This document shows, piece after piece, positions 41,446-52,403 of a stretch of 64,000 nucleotides of DNA; position 1 is the stretch's first letter, and every line of letters begins with the position of its first letter. The translations under genes and the position numbers were made by a program. Origin of the DNA: Pseudomonas alcaliphila JAB1 (GTDB lineage Bacteria; Pseudomonadota; Gammaproteobacteria; Pseudomonadales; Pseudomonadaceae); assembly GCF_001941865.1 (NCBI RefSeq), contig NZ_CP016162.1, positions 434,001-498,000 on the forward strand. The letters run 5' to 3'. Under the pieces are notes generated by a model, which was not told the origin of the DNA, ran no database searches, and saw only the letters and a list, made by a program, of their open reading frames with translations.

Positions 41446-42681
41446 TCAGGCCAGTACGGTGCGGGCACGGCCCTGTTGCTTGGCCCGGTACAGGCGAATG
41501 TCGGCTTCATGCAGCAGGGTCTCCAGGTCCTCGGGTTCACCCTGATAGAGGCCTGCGCTGAACGATAGCGCGGGCGCGCCGACGGCGTAATGCAGGCCGG
41601 CGCACTGTCGGCGCAGTTTATCCAGTGCCTGAGCCACATGATCCGCGCCATGCAGGGTCAGCAGGGCAAATTCCTCTCCGCCCAGGCGACCCAGCAGCAT
41701 GTCGGGGAAGGCATTGCTCATCGCCCGGGCGAACACCACCAGGGCGCTGTCGCCGCTGGCATGACCGAAGCCGTCGTTGATCTGCTTGAAGTGGTCGAGA
41801 TCGAGCATCGCCACGCTGACCTCGCGACTTTCCCGTTGCGCCTTCTGCAGTATTTGCATGCCTTGTTCGTAGAAGGCGCGGCGGTTGTTCAGGCCGGTCA
41901 GGGCATCGAACTGCGCGGCCTTCTTCAGTGCGCGCAACAGGTCGCGTCGCTCCAGGGTCGACATTACCCGGCAGTTCAGCTCTTCAGGGCAGAAGGGTTT
42001 GCGCAGGAAGTCGTCGGCACCGTGCTTGATGAACTGCGCACTGAGCGAGCCCTTGGGGTCGGCGGACACGCCGATGATGATCAGGTCATTGAGGCGCAGT
42101 TTCTGGCGCAGCAGCTTGACCAGCTCGAAACCGCTGACGCCGGGCATGGCATGGTCGAGCACCAGCAGGTCGATATCTGGATGCTCATTGAGCTGGCGCA
42201 GGGTCTCCTTGCCGTCGCTGGCCTCGATTATCTGGTAGTGGTGTGGCTCGAGGATGTGGCGAATGTAGTGACGCTGCGCCGCAGAGTCGTCGGCGATGAG
42301 AATCTTGATATGGCTGTTGTGATCGAGCCGGTGCAGCAGGCGGAAGGCGTACTCGTAGGAATGCTGGCTTTCCTTGAGTACGTAGTCGACCACGCCTTTC
42401 ATCAGCAGATCGTCACGGCGCTGTTCGTTGTAGCTGCCACTGAGCACGATGCACGGCAGGTGGTAGCGCATCACCAGATCGACGCTTTCGCCGTCCGGTG
42501 CGTCCGGCAGGTGCAGGTCGACGATGGCGGCGAAGAACAGCGCCGCAGAGGTCTCCAGCATGACTTCCGCTTCTGCCAGTGAGGCACAGAAGATCGGCTC
42601 CAGATCGGTTTCCTGACGGAACAGATGCTCGAGGATCTTCAGTACCAGTGGGCTGTCTTCAATGACCAGAATATTGCGCAT
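41446..42681 (-). CDS. Response-regulator diguanylate cyclase, REC-REC-GGDEF
   Basis: 411 aa. Two receiver domains (about 1-125 and 128-245) are followed by a GGDEF domain (about 255-410). REC1 has phospho-acceptor Asp in VDLHLPD and Lys in LKES; REC2 has Asp in LDHAMPG. The active site reads GGEEF, a functional variant. The RxxD inhibitory site expected five residues before it is missing (the sequence there is FPDM), so no product feedback is predicted. Architecture is PleD-like, an input for a two-component system; no kinase gene adjacent. Confidence 0.9.
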   Translation of the reverse strand: MRNILVIEDSPLVLKILEHLFRQETDLEPIFCASLAEAEVMLETSAALFFAAIVDLHLPDAPDGESVDLVMRYHLPCIVLSGSYNEQRRDDLLMKGVVDYVLKESQHSYEYAFRLLHRLDHNSHIKILIADDSAAQRHYIRHILEPHHYQIIEASDGKETLRQLNEHPDIDLLVLDHAMPGVSGFELVKLLRQKLRLNDLIIIGVSADPKGSLSAQFIKHGADDFLRKPFCPEELNCRVMSTLERRDLLRALKKAAQFDALTGLNNRRAFYEQGMQILQKAQRESREVSVAMLDLDHFKQINDGFGHASGDSALVVFARAMSNAFPDMLLGRLGGEEFALLTLHGADHVAQALDKLRRQCAGLHYAVGAPALSFSAGLYQGEPEDLETLLHEADIRLYRAKQQGRARTVLA

Positions 42682-42722
42682 GGGTAACTCCGGCCCAGGC
42701 CGTTTGATTCTTTATACCAACC

Positions 42723-42878
42723 TAAGAGCCTGTTCGCGATCTTGCGAGCCAGAGCGTCCGGCAAGAACAAGCGCGGAGCGGTCGGAGTCGCGTTCGACTT
42801 TACGAGCGGTAAATGAGCATCCGAGCTTGTTTTTAACGCAGTGGCGCCGACGCGCAGCAGGTCGCGAGCAGGTTCTTA
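42723..42878. mobile_element. 156-bp MITE-like element with terminal inverted repeats
   Basis: Left end TAAGAGCCTGTTCGCGATCT (42723-42742) and right end, read on the other strand, TAAGAACCTGCTCGCGACCT (42878-42859), 16 of 20 positions identical or nearly so. No coding capacity. The right end begins with the dbpA stop codon (TAA 42878-42876 on the minus strand). Its size and ends suit a non-autonomous transposable element; no transposase gene is in this window, and target duplications were not recognised. Confidence 0.65.
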
Positions 42879-44252
42879 CAATAGACGCACACGCAGCGTT
42901 CTGCCCTTGATCTTGCCTTCAGTGAGGCGCTTGAGCGCCTGGCGGGCGACGTCGCGTTCGACGGCGACATAGGCCTGGTAGTCGAACAGGGCGATCTTGC
43001 CGACCTGGCTACCGGGCAGCCCGGCGTCGCCGGTCAGGGCACCAAGGATATCGCCGGGGCGTAGTTTGTCCTTGCGTCCGGCGCCGATGCACAGGGTGTG
43101 CATCGGCGGCAGCAGCGGCTCACCCGTCGCCTTTGCTGCAGGCAGCGGGTACCAGGCCAGTTCCTTGCCTTGCAGGGTTTCGATGGCCTGGGCGCGACCA
43201 GCTTCGGCCGGGGCCACCAGGCTCAGTGCCAGGCCTTTCTCGCCAGCGCGACCACTACGGCCGATGCGGTGGATATGCACCTCGGCATCACGCGACAGCT
43301 CGACGTTGATCACCATTTCCAGCCCGGCGATATCCAGGCCGCGCGCTGCGACGTCGGTGGCCACCAGCACGCTGAGGCTGCGATTGGCGAACAGCGCGAG
43401 AATCTGATCGCGATCACGCTGTTCCAGATCGCCATGCAGCGCGGCGGCGGAAATCTTCTCGGCCTCCAGCTGTGCGGCCAGTTCGTCGCACTGTTGGCGG
43501 GTGGCGCAGAAGGCCACCGTCGGTTGCTTGCGGAAATGCCGCAGCAGGGTGCTGACCGCTTCCATACGCTGGCTCGGCGCTATTTCGTAGAAGCGCTGCT
43601 CGATCTGCCCGTCGTCATGCTGCGCCTCCACTTCGACCCGCTCCGGGCTACGTAAGAAACGTGCGGCAAGCTGCTCGATGGCGGGCGGATAGGTGGCGGA
43701 GAACAGCAGAGTCTGACGGCGTGCCGGGGTCTGCTCGATGATTTCGCTGATGCTGTCGATGAAGCCCATGTCGAGCATGCGGTCGGCTTCGTCGAGTACC
43801 AGGGTATTGAGCCCATCGACTTTCAGCGTGCCTTTGCGCAGATGCTCCTGCACTCGTCCCGGCGTGCCGACAATCACGTGCGCACCATGCTCGAGCGAGC
43901 CGATCTGCGGGCCGAAAGGCACACCGCCGCAGAGGGTAAGCACCTTGATGTTGTCGGCAGCACGGGCCAGGCGGCGGATTTCCTTGGCCACCTGATCGGC
44001 CAGTTCGCGTGTCGGGCACAGCACCATGGCCTGGCAGCCGAAATAGCGCGGGTTGAGCGGATGCAGCAGGCCGATGCCGAAGGCGGCGGTCTTGCCGCTG
44101 CCGGTCTTGGCCTGGGCGATCAGGTCGCGGCCCTTGAGAATCAGCGGCAGGCTGGCGGCCTGGATGGGCGTCATCTCGGCATAGCCGATGGCGGCGAGAT
44201 TGGCCTGCATGGCGGCAGAAATGGGCAGGCTGGCGAAGGCAGTAGCGGTCAC
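42876..44252 (-). CDS. dbpA: ATP-dependent RNA helicase DbpA
   Basis: 458 aa. DEAD-box core (AQAKTGSGKTAAFG near 47-60, [38 protein letters not shown]) followed by the DbpA C-terminal RNA-binding domain (about 385-458, with GALTGDAGLPGSQVGKIALF) that recognises hairpin 92 of 23S rRNA; role in 50S assembly. Starts at GTG 44252 (VTATAFASLP), chosen on family length; the longer reading to 44498 overlaps the MFS gene. The TAA stop is the first codon of the MITE-like element. Confidence 0.93.
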   Translation of the reverse strand: MTATAFASLPISAAMQANLAAIGYAEMTPIQAASLPLILKGRDLIAQAKTGSGKTAAFGIGLLHPLNPRYFGCQAMVLCPTRELADQVAKEIRRLARAADNIKVLTLCGGVPFGPQIGSLEHGAHVIVGTPGRVQEHLRKGTLKVDGLNTLVLDEADRMLDMGFIDSISEIIEQTPARRQTLLFSATYPPAIEQLAARFLRSPERVEVEAQHDDGQIEQRFYEIAPSQRMEAVSTLLRHFRKQPTVAFCATRQQCDELAAQLEAEKISAAALHGDLEQRDRDQILALFANRSLSVLVATDVAARGLDIAGLEMVINVELSRDAEVHIHRIGRSGRAGEKGLALSLVAPAEAGRAQAIETLQGKELAWYPLPAAKATGEPLLPPMHTLCIGAGRKDKLRPGDILGALTGDAGLPGSQVGKIALFDYQAYVAVERDVARQALKRLTEGKIKGRTLRVRLL

Positions 44253-44301
44253 GGCAAGAGCTCGGGGGTGAAGAAACAGGCCGGCAGTGTAGCAGGCCCG
44301 C

Positions 44302-45723
44302 TCATTCGTCCGCTGAAACCTCGATATTGCGCCCGCTACGGCCATCTTTCGTGTCCAGTTGCAGGAAGATCGCCGCTGCCAGCATCGACAGCAGGCCAAC
44401 GCACAGGTAGGTCGCCTGGAACGCCTCCAGCACATGGCCGTTGTCGCCCAGCTCGCGGCTGAAACCGCTGAGCAGCGCCGCCGCCGATGCAACGCCAAGG
44501 CCCATCGCCAGCTGTACCACCACCGACAGTAGGCTGTTGCCGCTGCTGGCGTCGCGGTTGTCCAGGTCGATCAGCGTTACCGTGTTCATCGCGGTGAACT
44601 GCAGCGAGTTGCAGGCGCCGATCAGGCTCAGCTGGATGATCAGCTGCAAGGTCGAGGTTTGTGCGTCGACCAGGGCCAGGCTGGCGATCAGGGCGCCGAG
44701 CAGCAGGGTGTTGCTGGTGAGGATGTTGCGGTAGCCGAGGCGCTCGATCAGCGGCCTGGCCAGGGGTTTGGCTGCCATGGCCGCCAGTGCCAGCGGAATC
44801 AGGCTCATGCCGGCCTGGGCCGGCGAATAGCCCATCGCCAGTTGCAGCAGCAGCGGCGTGAGAAAAGGTAGCGCGCCGCTGCCGAGGCGGGCGAACAGGT
44901 TGCCGATGATGCCCACGGCGAAACTGCGGGTGTGGAACAGCTTGGGTGCGAACAATGGCTGCTCGATGCGCCCGGCGCGTAGCCAGTAGGCGGCCAGGCA
45001 GGCCATGCCGCCGAGCAACAGCAGCACCACACGCATGGTCGGCAGGTGCAGTTCGCCGAGCCCCTCCAGGGCTACGGTGATCAGCAGCATGGCGGCGCCG
45101 AATAGCAGAAAGCCGACGCTATCGAAGCGGCTGCGCTCAGGGCCGCGCAGGTCGGGCATATGGCGCAATGCTGCCCAGCAGCCGAGTAGCCCCACCGGCA
45201 GGTTGATCAGGAAGATCCAGTGCCAGCTGGCCACCTCCACCAGCCAGCCGCCCAGGCTCGGGCCGATCAGCGGGCCGAGCAGGCCGGGCAGGGTGATGAA
45301 GCTCATGATCCGCACCAGCTCCGAACGCGGATAGGCGCGCAGAACCACCAGGCGCCCGACCGGCATCATCAGTGCGCCGCCCAGGCCCTGGATGACCCGT
45401 GCGCCGATCAGCATGCTCAGCGACTCCGACAGTGCGCAGAGCAGCGAGCCGAGGCTGAACAGGGCGATGGCGCCGAAGAAGATGCGCCGCGTGCCGAAGC
45501 GGTCGGCGATCCAGCCCGAGGCCGGGATCAGCAGGGCCACGGTAAGCATGTAGGCGATCACCACCGACTGCATGCGCAATGGATTTTCGCCGAGGTCGGC
45601 GGCCATGGCCGGTAATGCGGTGTTGAGGATGGTGCCATCCAGCGTCTGCATGAAGAAGGCGATGGCGACTATCCAGGGCAGCAGGCGGGCGGTTCTGGGG
45701 TCGAGCAGGGTGGGGTTGGTCAT
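44302..45723 (-). CDS. MFS multidrug efflux transporter, DHA2 (MdtD-like)
   Basis: 473 aa, 14 predicted membrane helices. LDGTILNTALPAMAADLGENPLRMQSVV near the start (residues about 22-49) and GWIADRFGTRRIF near 75 are DHA2 (drug:H+ antiporter, 14 spanner) motifs. Resembles MdtD/EmrB types but without an EmrA partner gene. ATG 45723 chosen; the reading to 45867 would reach into the divergent TorT gene. Transported compounds unknown. Confidence 0.87.
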   Translation of the reverse strand: MTNPTLLDPRTARLLPWIVAIAFFMQTLDGTILNTALPAMAADLGENPLRMQSVVIAYMLTVALLIPASGWIADRFGTRRIFFGAIALFSLGSLLCALSESLSMLIGARVIQGLGGALMMPVGRLVVLRAYPRSELVRIMSFITLPGLLGPLIGPSLGGWLVEVASWHWIFLINLPVGLLGCWAALRHMPDLRGPERSRFDSVGFLLFGAAMLLITVALEGLGELHLPTMRVVLLLLGGMACLAAYWLRAGRIEQPLFAPKLFHTRSFAVGIIGNLFARLGSGALPFLTPLLLQLAMGYSPAQAGMSLIPLALAAMAAKPLARPLIERLGYRNILTSNTLLLGALIASLALVDAQTSTLQLIIQLSLIGACNSLQFTAMNTVTLIDLDNRDASSGNSLLSVVVQLAMGLGVASAAALLSGFSRELGDNGHVLEAFQATYLCVGLLSMLAAAIFLQLDTKDGRSGRNIEVSADE

Positions 45724-45865
45724 GCTGTTCTCATGGTCTGTGCGCTCCACTCTAGGCCGCCGACCGAGCCCGGGCAACTGCGGGTTGCCAACGTGCAAGC
45801 AGGTCCGAGGTGGTGCTACGCTGGGGTGACTGGCCCATCGCCCCGCAAGGGCTAAGGACGGCGTC

Positions 45866-46885
45866 ATGCGCTGGTTGACTCTGTTGCTTTCGCTGGCTTG
45901 CCAGTCGCTGCTGGCGGCCGAGTGGTTCCCTTATCCGGTACGTGCCGATGGCCGCATGCTGGATTACCGGCCTTTGCCAGCGGCCAGCCAGCCCTGGCGT
46001 ATCTGTGCGCTGCTGCCCCATGGCAAGGACCGCTACTGGTGGGGCGTGGCCTGGGGGCTGGATCAGGAAGCCAGACGCCTTGGCGTGCGGCTGGGGATCT
46101 ACGAAGCCGGTGGCTACGAGTATGCCGATGTGCAAGTGGAGCAGTTCGAGCATTGTGTAGCCGAGGGCGCCGATGCCTTCGTCGTGGCCAGTATCAACAC
46201 CTATGACCTGTGTAGCGCAGCAGAAGTGCAGATCAAGGCCGGTCGGCCGGTAATCGATCTGGTCAATCGCCTGGAATGCCCAGGGCTCAGCGCGCATTCA
46301 CGGGTCGACTTCGCCGACATGACGCGTGCCACGCTCAAGTATCTGGTGCGTATCAGTGAAGGGCGGCCGATTCAGGTCGGCTGGCTACCCGGCCCTGCCG
46401 ATGCTGGCTGGGTGCAGGATGCCGAGCGCGGCCTGCGTGATGCCTTGCCTGGCACCAGGGTGACCCTGGCCCATGGTGGTTATGCCCCAGTGGATCGCAC
46501 TAGTCAGGCGCAGCTGACGCGGGACCTGCTCAAGCAGCATCCACGTCTCGATTATCTGATCGCCAATGCCGAAGCCGCGGCCTTCGCCGCGCAGTTGGTG
46601 CGCAATATCGGTTCTGAGACGCAGGTGTTGTCGTTCTATGCCACCGAGCGGGTGCTGGAGCAGATTCGCGAGGGTCAGGTACTGGCTGCACCCACCGATT
46701 CACCGGTGATTCAGGCGCGCATCGCCCTGGACCTGGCCGTTCGTGGCCTGCAGGGCGAAAAGCTGCCGCAACTGGTGAGCCCGCAGATCGAAATGCTCGA
46801 CGCCGACTCACTGGATCGTTTCGACCTCGGCCGGCTGATGCCGCCCGAGGGCCACTGGATGATCCGCCAGGAATTACCCGACTAA
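45866..46885 (+). CDS. torT: TorT-like periplasmic binding protein
   Basis: 339 aa. Signal peptide 1-18 (LLAA cut), then a type-1 periplasmic binding fold ([21 protein letters not shown] near 44-64, [15 protein letters not shown] near 99-113). TorT in E. coli binds TMAO and activates kinase TorS. No TorS, TorR or TMAO reductase gene is in the window. Its 3' end overlaps betA by 12 bp. It may sense a different trimethylammonium compound, given the neighbours; inferred. Confidence 0.8.
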   Translation: MRWLTLLLSLACQSLLAAEWFPYPVRADGRMLDYRPLPAASQPWRICALLPHGKDRYWWGVAWGLDQEARRLGVRLGIYEAGGYEYADVQVEQFEHCVAEGADAFVVASINTYDLCSAAEVQIKAGRPVIDLVNRLECPGLSAHSRVDFADMTRATLKYLVRISEGRPIQVGWLPGPADAGWVQDAERGLRDALPGTRVTLAHGGYAPVDRTSQAQLTRDLLKQHPRLDYLIANAEAAAFAAQLVRNIGSETQVLSFYATERVLEQIREGQVLAAPTDSPVIQARIALDLAVRGLQGEKLPQLVSPQIEMLDADSLDRFDLGRLMPPEGHWMIRQELPD

Positions 46886-48580
46886 CCTGTCTTGCTGGCT
46901 GCGCAGCGGCGTACCACGCACCGGGCGTTCGCCCGCGACGAAATAGGGCGCATTGCTGCGCGGCAATGGCTGGCGCCCGCGAATCCGATCCGCGATCTTC
47001 TCGGCGATCATGATGGTGGTGGCGTTTAGGTTGCCGGTGATGATCTCCGGCATGATCGACGCATCCACTACGCGCAAGCCCTGCAGGCCGTGCACGCGGC
47101 CCTGACCATCGACCACCGCCATGTCGTCCTCGCCCATCTTGCACGAGCAGGAGGGGTGGAAAGCCGTTTCGGCATGCTCGCGAATGAAGGCATCCAGCTC
47201 GGCGTCGCTCTGCACATGCGCGCCGGGGCTGATCTCGCGACCACGGTACGGGTCCAGTGCCGGTTGCGCCATGATTTCGCGGGTCAGGCGGATACCGTCG
47301 CGGAACTCCTGCCAGTCCTGATCGGCGCTCATGTAGTTGAAGAGGATGCTCGGGTGCTGGCGCGGGTCCTTCGACTTGAGCTGGATGCGCCCGCGGCTGG
47401 GCGAGCGCATCGAGCCGACGTGAGCCTGGAAGCCGTGCTCGTTGACCGCGTTGCTGCCGTTGTAGTTGATCGCCACCGGCAGGAAGTGGAACTGGATGTT
47501 GGGCCAGGCGAACTCCGGGCGCGTGCGGATGAAGCCGCCGGCCTCGAACTGGTTGCTGGCGCCGATGCCGTTGCCGGCGAACAGCCATTGCGCGCCGATG
47601 CCGGGCTGGTTGAGCAGCTTGAGCGCGGGGTACAGCGACACTGGTTCGGTGCAGGCGTATTGCAGGTACATCTCCAGGTGATCCTGCAGGTTCTGGCCGA
47701 CGCCGGGCAGTTCATGTACCAGCGGGATATCCAGCTCGCGCAGCAGCGCGGCGGGGCCGACGCCGGAGCGCTGCAGGATTTGCGGCGAGGCGATGGCGCC
47801 AGCGCACAGCAGCACTTCGCGGCGAGCACGAGCAATGGTTGGCTCGTTGGCGTTGCCGATCAGGTAGCTGACGCCGCTGGCGCGCTTGCCGTCGAAGAGG
47901 ATGCGGTCGGTGGTGGCGTGGGTGACGATGGTCAGGTTGGGACGCGCCCTTGCCTGGTCCAGATAGCCGCGCGCGGTGCTGGCGCGGCGACCTTCCGGGG
48001 TCACGGTGCGATCCATAGGGCCAAAGCCTTCCTGCTGATAGCCGTTGAGATCGTCCGTGCGTGGATATCCGGCCTGCACGCCGGCCTCGACCATGGCGTG
48101 GAACAACGGGTTGTTGCCGGCCTTGGGCGTGGTCACGCTGACCGGGCCGTCGCCGCCGTGGTAGTCGTTGGGGCCGATGTCGCGGGTTTCCGCCTTGCGG
48201 AAGTAGGGCAGGCAGTCGAGGTAGGTCCAGTCTTCCAGGCCCTTGGCCTTGGCCCAGTTGTCGAAGTCCATGGCGTTGCCGCGGATGTAGCACATGCCGT
48301 TGATCAGGGATGAGCCGCCCAGGCCCTTGCCGCGCCCGCATTCCATGCGGCGGTTGTTCATGTGCGGCTCGGGGTCGGTCTCGTAGGCCCAGTTGTAGCG
48401 CCGGCCTTGCAGGGGGAAGGCCAGGGCGGCGGGCATCTGAGTGCGGAAATCCAGGCGGTAGTCGGGGCCACCGGCTTCGAGCAGCAGCACGCTGACGTCT
48501 GCATCTTCGGTCAGGCGAGTGGCCAGGACATTACCGGCCGAGCCGGCACCGATGATGATGTAATCGAACTCTTGCGACAT
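46874..48580 (-). CDS. betA: Choline dehydrogenase
   Basis: 568 aa, full length. A membrane-associated FAD enzyme of the GMC family oxidising choline to betaine aldehyde, and further to glycine betaine. Seen: [17 protein letters not shown] near 7-23 (FAD), [15 protein letters not shown] near 83-97 and active-site [12 protein letters not shown] near 462 with [17 protein letters not shown] at the C-terminus. ATG 48580 follows AGGAGG closely; the longer reading to 48736 is in repeat DNA. Last gene of betI-betB-betA. Confidence 0.97.
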   Translation of the reverse strand: MSQEFDYIIIGAGSAGNVLATRLTEDADVSVLLLEAGGPDYRLDFRTQMPAALAFPLQGRRYNWAYETDPEPHMNNRRMECGRGKGLGGSSLINGMCYIRGNAMDFDNWAKAKGLEDWTYLDCLPYFRKAETRDIGPNDYHGGDGPVSVTTPKAGNNPLFHAMVEAGVQAGYPRTDDLNGYQQEGFGPMDRTVTPEGRRASTARGYLDQARARPNLTIVTHATTDRILFDGKRASGVSYLIGNANEPTIARARREVLLCAGAIASPQILQRSGVGPAALLRELDIPLVHELPGVGQNLQDHLEMYLQYACTEPVSLYPALKLLNQPGIGAQWLFAGNGIGASNQFEAGGFIRTRPEFAWPNIQFHFLPVAINYNGSNAVNEHGFQAHVGSMRSPSRGRIQLKSKDPRQHPSILFNYMSADQDWQEFRDGIRLTREIMAQPALDPYRGREISPGAHVQSDAELDAFIREHAETAFHPSCSCKMGEDDMAVVDGQGRVHGLQGLRVVDASIMPEIITGNLNATTIMIAEKIADRIRGRQPLPRSNAPYFVAGERPVRGTPLRSQQDRLVG

Positions 48581-48604
48581 GGCTCCTCCTGCTGCCCGGT
48601 TGCG

Positions 48605-48732
48605 ATCCGGGAAAACGCGGTGACTGTTCCCGGATTGCATCCGGGCTACGGGGCGGCGACTTTTTTGTAGGAGCGGATTTATCCGCGATGCTTTTCGCGG
48701 CTGAAGCGGTGCGCCGCCCGGCCGCTCCCACA
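48605..48732. repeat. Two REP-like inverted repeats between betB and betA
   Basis: Left: ATCCGGG...CCCGGATTGCATCCGGGCTACG (48605-48650), the same family as 60501-60557. Right: GTAGGAGCGGATTTATCCGC (48667 onwards) and its partner GCCGCTCCCACAA (48720-48732), the common Pseudomonas GGAGCGG REP type. These fill the 161-bp gap and may form stable RNA hairpins. Confidence 0.75.
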
Positions 48733-48741
48733 ACACTGGAT

Positions 48742-50214
<1,473 letters not shown>

Positions 50215-50268
50215 GGGCTGTCCTCTGCACTTGGCAATCTGCTTGGAGAACAGCCTATTTTATTTAAA

Positions 50269-50284
50269 TTGAACGATCAATCAA
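50269..50284. promoter_or_regulatory. BetI-type operator before betB
   Basis: TTGAACGATCAATCAA, matching TTGAWCGNTYRATCAA shared with sites before betI and gbdR. Lies 54 bp upstream of the betB start, in the AT-rich promoter region. Confidence 0.7.
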
Positions 50285-50471
50285 TAAAAACGACAAGGCG
50301 CAGCCAAACGCGACATGGCGGGCGCCACTTGTCCTTGGCGCCGCTTTGGCTGTGTGCAATTTCCGTTCGGGACGTTTGGGGATGCGGGGGAGGCTGGTGC
50401 GCACGGCCAAGGTGGCCCCGCGACACCCTACGAGGCGTTGCCCGAAGCCCGTAGATTGGCCTGGGTGGGCT

Positions 50472-50494
50472 GTAGGGTGGGCTTCAGCCCACCA
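50472..50494. repeat. Short GTAGGGTGGGC repeat, hairpin
   Basis: GTAGGGTGGGCTTCAGCCCA plus CCA: a GTGGGCT/AGCCCAC-type hairpin of the same family as 59243-59367. Confidence 0.6.
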
Positions 50495-50538
50495 AACTCA
50501 AAAATGGACGGCCGCCCCCGATGCGCCTTCGCGACAGG

Positions 50539-51129
50539 CTAGCGAGCTTTGTTCAACTGCAGGTCTAGGTAGTCATAGGCGATGCGGCGCGCCTGCTCGG
50601 TGTCGAAGGCTTCGCCGGAAAGCGCGCCGCGCAGCCACAGACCGTCGATCAGCGAAGCCAGGCCGCGGGCGGCGAAGCGCGCCTGATCCTGCGGCAGCGC
50701 GCGATGAAACTGGCCACACAGGTTGGAGTAGAGACGGTGGTCGTTGACTCGCTGCAGGCGGCGCAGGGCCGGCTGGTGCATGCTGCTGGCCCAGAATGCC
50801 AGCCAGGTCTTCATCGCCGGGCCGCTGACCTGGCTGTCGTCGAAGTTGCCGTCGATCATCGCGCGCAGGTGGGCGCGCGGGCTGTCGTCGCTCAGCGCCT
50901 GGCGTCGTTCGGCCACGGCATCGCGCAGTGCCTGCATCAGGTGGCGCATGGTGGCTTCGAGCAGGCCGTTCTTGTCGTTGAAGTAGTGACTGATGATGCC
51001 GTTGGAGACCCCGGCCAGGCGGGCGATGTAGGCGATGCTGGCATCGGCCATACCAACCTGGTCGATGGCTTCCAGGGTGGCGGCAATCAACTGCGAACGA
51101 CGAATGGGCTGCATGCCGACCTTGGGCAT
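50539..51129 (-). CDS. betI: Choline-responsive repressor BetI
   Basis: 196 aa. TetR-family repressor of the bet genes, released by choline. N-terminal HTH about residues 10-55 ([34 protein letters not shown]); C-terminal choline-binding helical domain. The start sequence [11 protein letters not shown] and length fit BetI. It lies on the same strand as betB but 324 bp away, with a palindromic operator 45 bp upstream of its own start, suggesting autoregulation. Confidence 0.93.
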   Translation of the reverse strand: MPKVGMQPIRRSQLIAATLEAIDQVGMADASIAYIARLAGVSNGIISHYFNDKNGLLEATMRHLMQALRDAVAERRQALSDDSPRAHLRAMIDGNFDDSQVSGPAMKTWLAFWASSMHQPALRRLQRVNDHRLYSNLCGQFHRALPQDQARFAARGLASLIDGLWLRGALSGEAFDTEQARRIAYDYLDLQLNKAR

Positions 51130-51173
51130 GGGTGTCTCCAGCGGGGGAAGTTGGACCGGAGTCTAGGCGGATT

Positions 51174-51189
51174 TTGATCGTTCGATCAA
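51174..51189. promoter_or_regulatory. BetI-type operator before betI
   Basis: TTGATCGTTCGATCAA, a perfect 7-bp inverted repeat with TT centre, fitting TTGAWCGNTYRATCAA. It lies 45 bp upstream of the betI start. Confidence 0.72.
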
Positions 51190-51289
51190 TCAAACGAGGT
51201 GGGAGAGCGGGTGAGGGGGCGGGGTACCGATTTCGTGGGAGCGCCCTGCGCACCGCCTTGCCTCGGTACCCGTGGCGCACGCGGCCTTG

Positions 51290-51322
51290 CAAAACGACGA
51301 AGCGGGCCAGAGGCCCGCTTCG
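51290..51322 (-). terminator. Terminator after the 51344 solute-binding protein gene
   Basis: 11-bp stem CGAAGCGGGCC (51298-51308) and GGCCCGCTTCG (51312-51322), AGA loop, then TCGTTTT on the minus strand. It ends the betX-like gene 22 bp past its stop and so isolates it from betI. Confidence 0.75.
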
Positions 51323-51343
51323 ATGGCATGCAGCGAGTGCGGC

Positions 51344-52195
51344 TTACTTCAGCCAGCTTTCCACGCGCTCCGGGTTGGCGGCGATCCAGTCCTTGGCGGC
51401 CTGGTCCGGCTTGGCGCCTTCGCGAATGGCCAGCATCACCGAACCGACTTCTTCGCCGCTCCAGGAAATCTTGCTGAGGAAGGCGGCAGCGTCGGCGGCT
51501 TTTTCTTTCAGTGCCGGGTTGGCCACGGTGTCGACACGCTCGTCGTCGCCGAAGACTTTCTTCGGATCTTCGAGGAAGCGCAGTTTCCACTTGGCGAACA
51601 TCCAGTGCGGAATCCAGCCGGTGACCACGATCGGCTTCTGCGCTTTCTCGGCGCGGGTCAGGGCGGTGGCCATGGCCGGGCCCGAGCTCGGCATCAGCTT
51701 GATGCTGGTCAGGTTGTATTCCTTGATGGCGTCTTCGGTGCGGCGCATCACGCCGGCACCGGCGTCGATGCCGGTGATCTTGCCGTCGAAGTCCTTGGCG
51801 TATTTCTCCAGATCCTCGATGGTCTTGGCTTCGACGTAGTCCGGCACGATCAGGCCGATCTTGGCGCCGGAGTAGTTGGTACCGAGGATTTCCACCTTGT
51901 CCTTGAGCTTCTCGAAGTACTCGCCATGAGTGGCCGGCAGCCAGGCGGAGAGGGTGGCATCGAGGTCGCCACGGGCCACGCCCTGCCACATGATGGCGGG
52001 TTCGACCGGCTTCAGTTCGACCGTGTAGCCGAGTTTGCTTTGCAGGATCTCACCGGCGACGTGGGTGACGGCGACGCTGTCGTCCCAGCCGTTGACGTAG
52101 CCGATCTTCAAGGTGGGCTTGTTGGCGGCCAGGGCGCTGCCCATGCCGATGGCCAGGGCGGCAGCGCCGAGGCAGAGATGCTTGATTATGCGCAT
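51344..52195 (-). CDS. Glycine betaine-type ABC substrate-binding protein (BetX-like)
   Basis: 283 aa. Signal peptide 1-23, then an OpuAC-type fold for quaternary amines: IGYVNGWDDSVAV near 32-44, SAWLPATH near 84-91 and GWIPHWMFAKW near 196. The Trp residues form the usual aromatic cage around a trimethylammonium group. It is not CbcX; it resembles BetX-type orphan binding proteins that use the CbcVW core transporter. It follows cbcX by 208 bp and has its own terminator. Confidence 0.83.
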   Translation of the reverse strand: MRIIKHLCLGAAALAIGMGSALAANKPTLKIGYVNGWDDSVAVTHVAGEILQSKLGYTVELKPVEPAIMWQGVARGDLDATLSAWLPATHGEYFEKLKDKVEILGTNYSGAKIGLIVPDYVEAKTIEDLEKYAKDFDGKITGIDAGAGVMRRTEDAIKEYNLTSIKLMPSSGPAMATALTRAEKAQKPIVVTGWIPHWMFAKWKLRFLEDPKKVFGDDERVDTVANPALKEKAADAAAFLSKISWSGEEVGSVMLAIREGAKPDQAAKDWIAANPERVESWLK

Positions 52196-52358
52196 GTTTG
52201 TTGTGCTCCATCAGTGAGTGGCAGTTGCAAGATCGTTGACTGGCTCGTTCTCATTGCGGGCCTTGCGAATCCGTGTTGCGCAGCAGATTGCCGGTTCGCG
52301 GGCAAATCCTCCCCATCACGGCCAGAAAGCAGCCGCTAGTGGTTTACGAGGAGGTTTC

Positions 52359-52386
52359 CGGGCTCGAACCCTGAGGTTCGAGCCCG
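52359..52386. repeat. 12-bp hairpin between cbcX and the betX-like gene
   Basis: Perfect stem CGGGCTCGAACC (52359-52370)/GGTTCGAGCCCG (52375-52386), loop CTGA, 17 bp past the cbcX stop. No T-tract follows on the minus strand, so a partial terminator or 3' stabiliser is more likely. Confidence 0.65.
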
Positions 52387-52403
52387 AATCGGGTCGCGGC
52401 CTG

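Larger units (their letters stand above)
50215..50538. other. 324-bp noncoding gap between betI and betB
   Basis: Contains the BetI-type motif at 50269-50284 in an AT-rich patch and, towards betI, a repeat GTAGGGTGGGCTTCAGCCCA (50472-50491). No credible coding sequence. Confidence 0.6.

Noticed and set aside
42723..42878. Small RNA gene or attenuator
   Set aside because: Ends are diverged inverted repeats of about 20 bp and no promoter or terminator is visible, so a mobile element is simpler.
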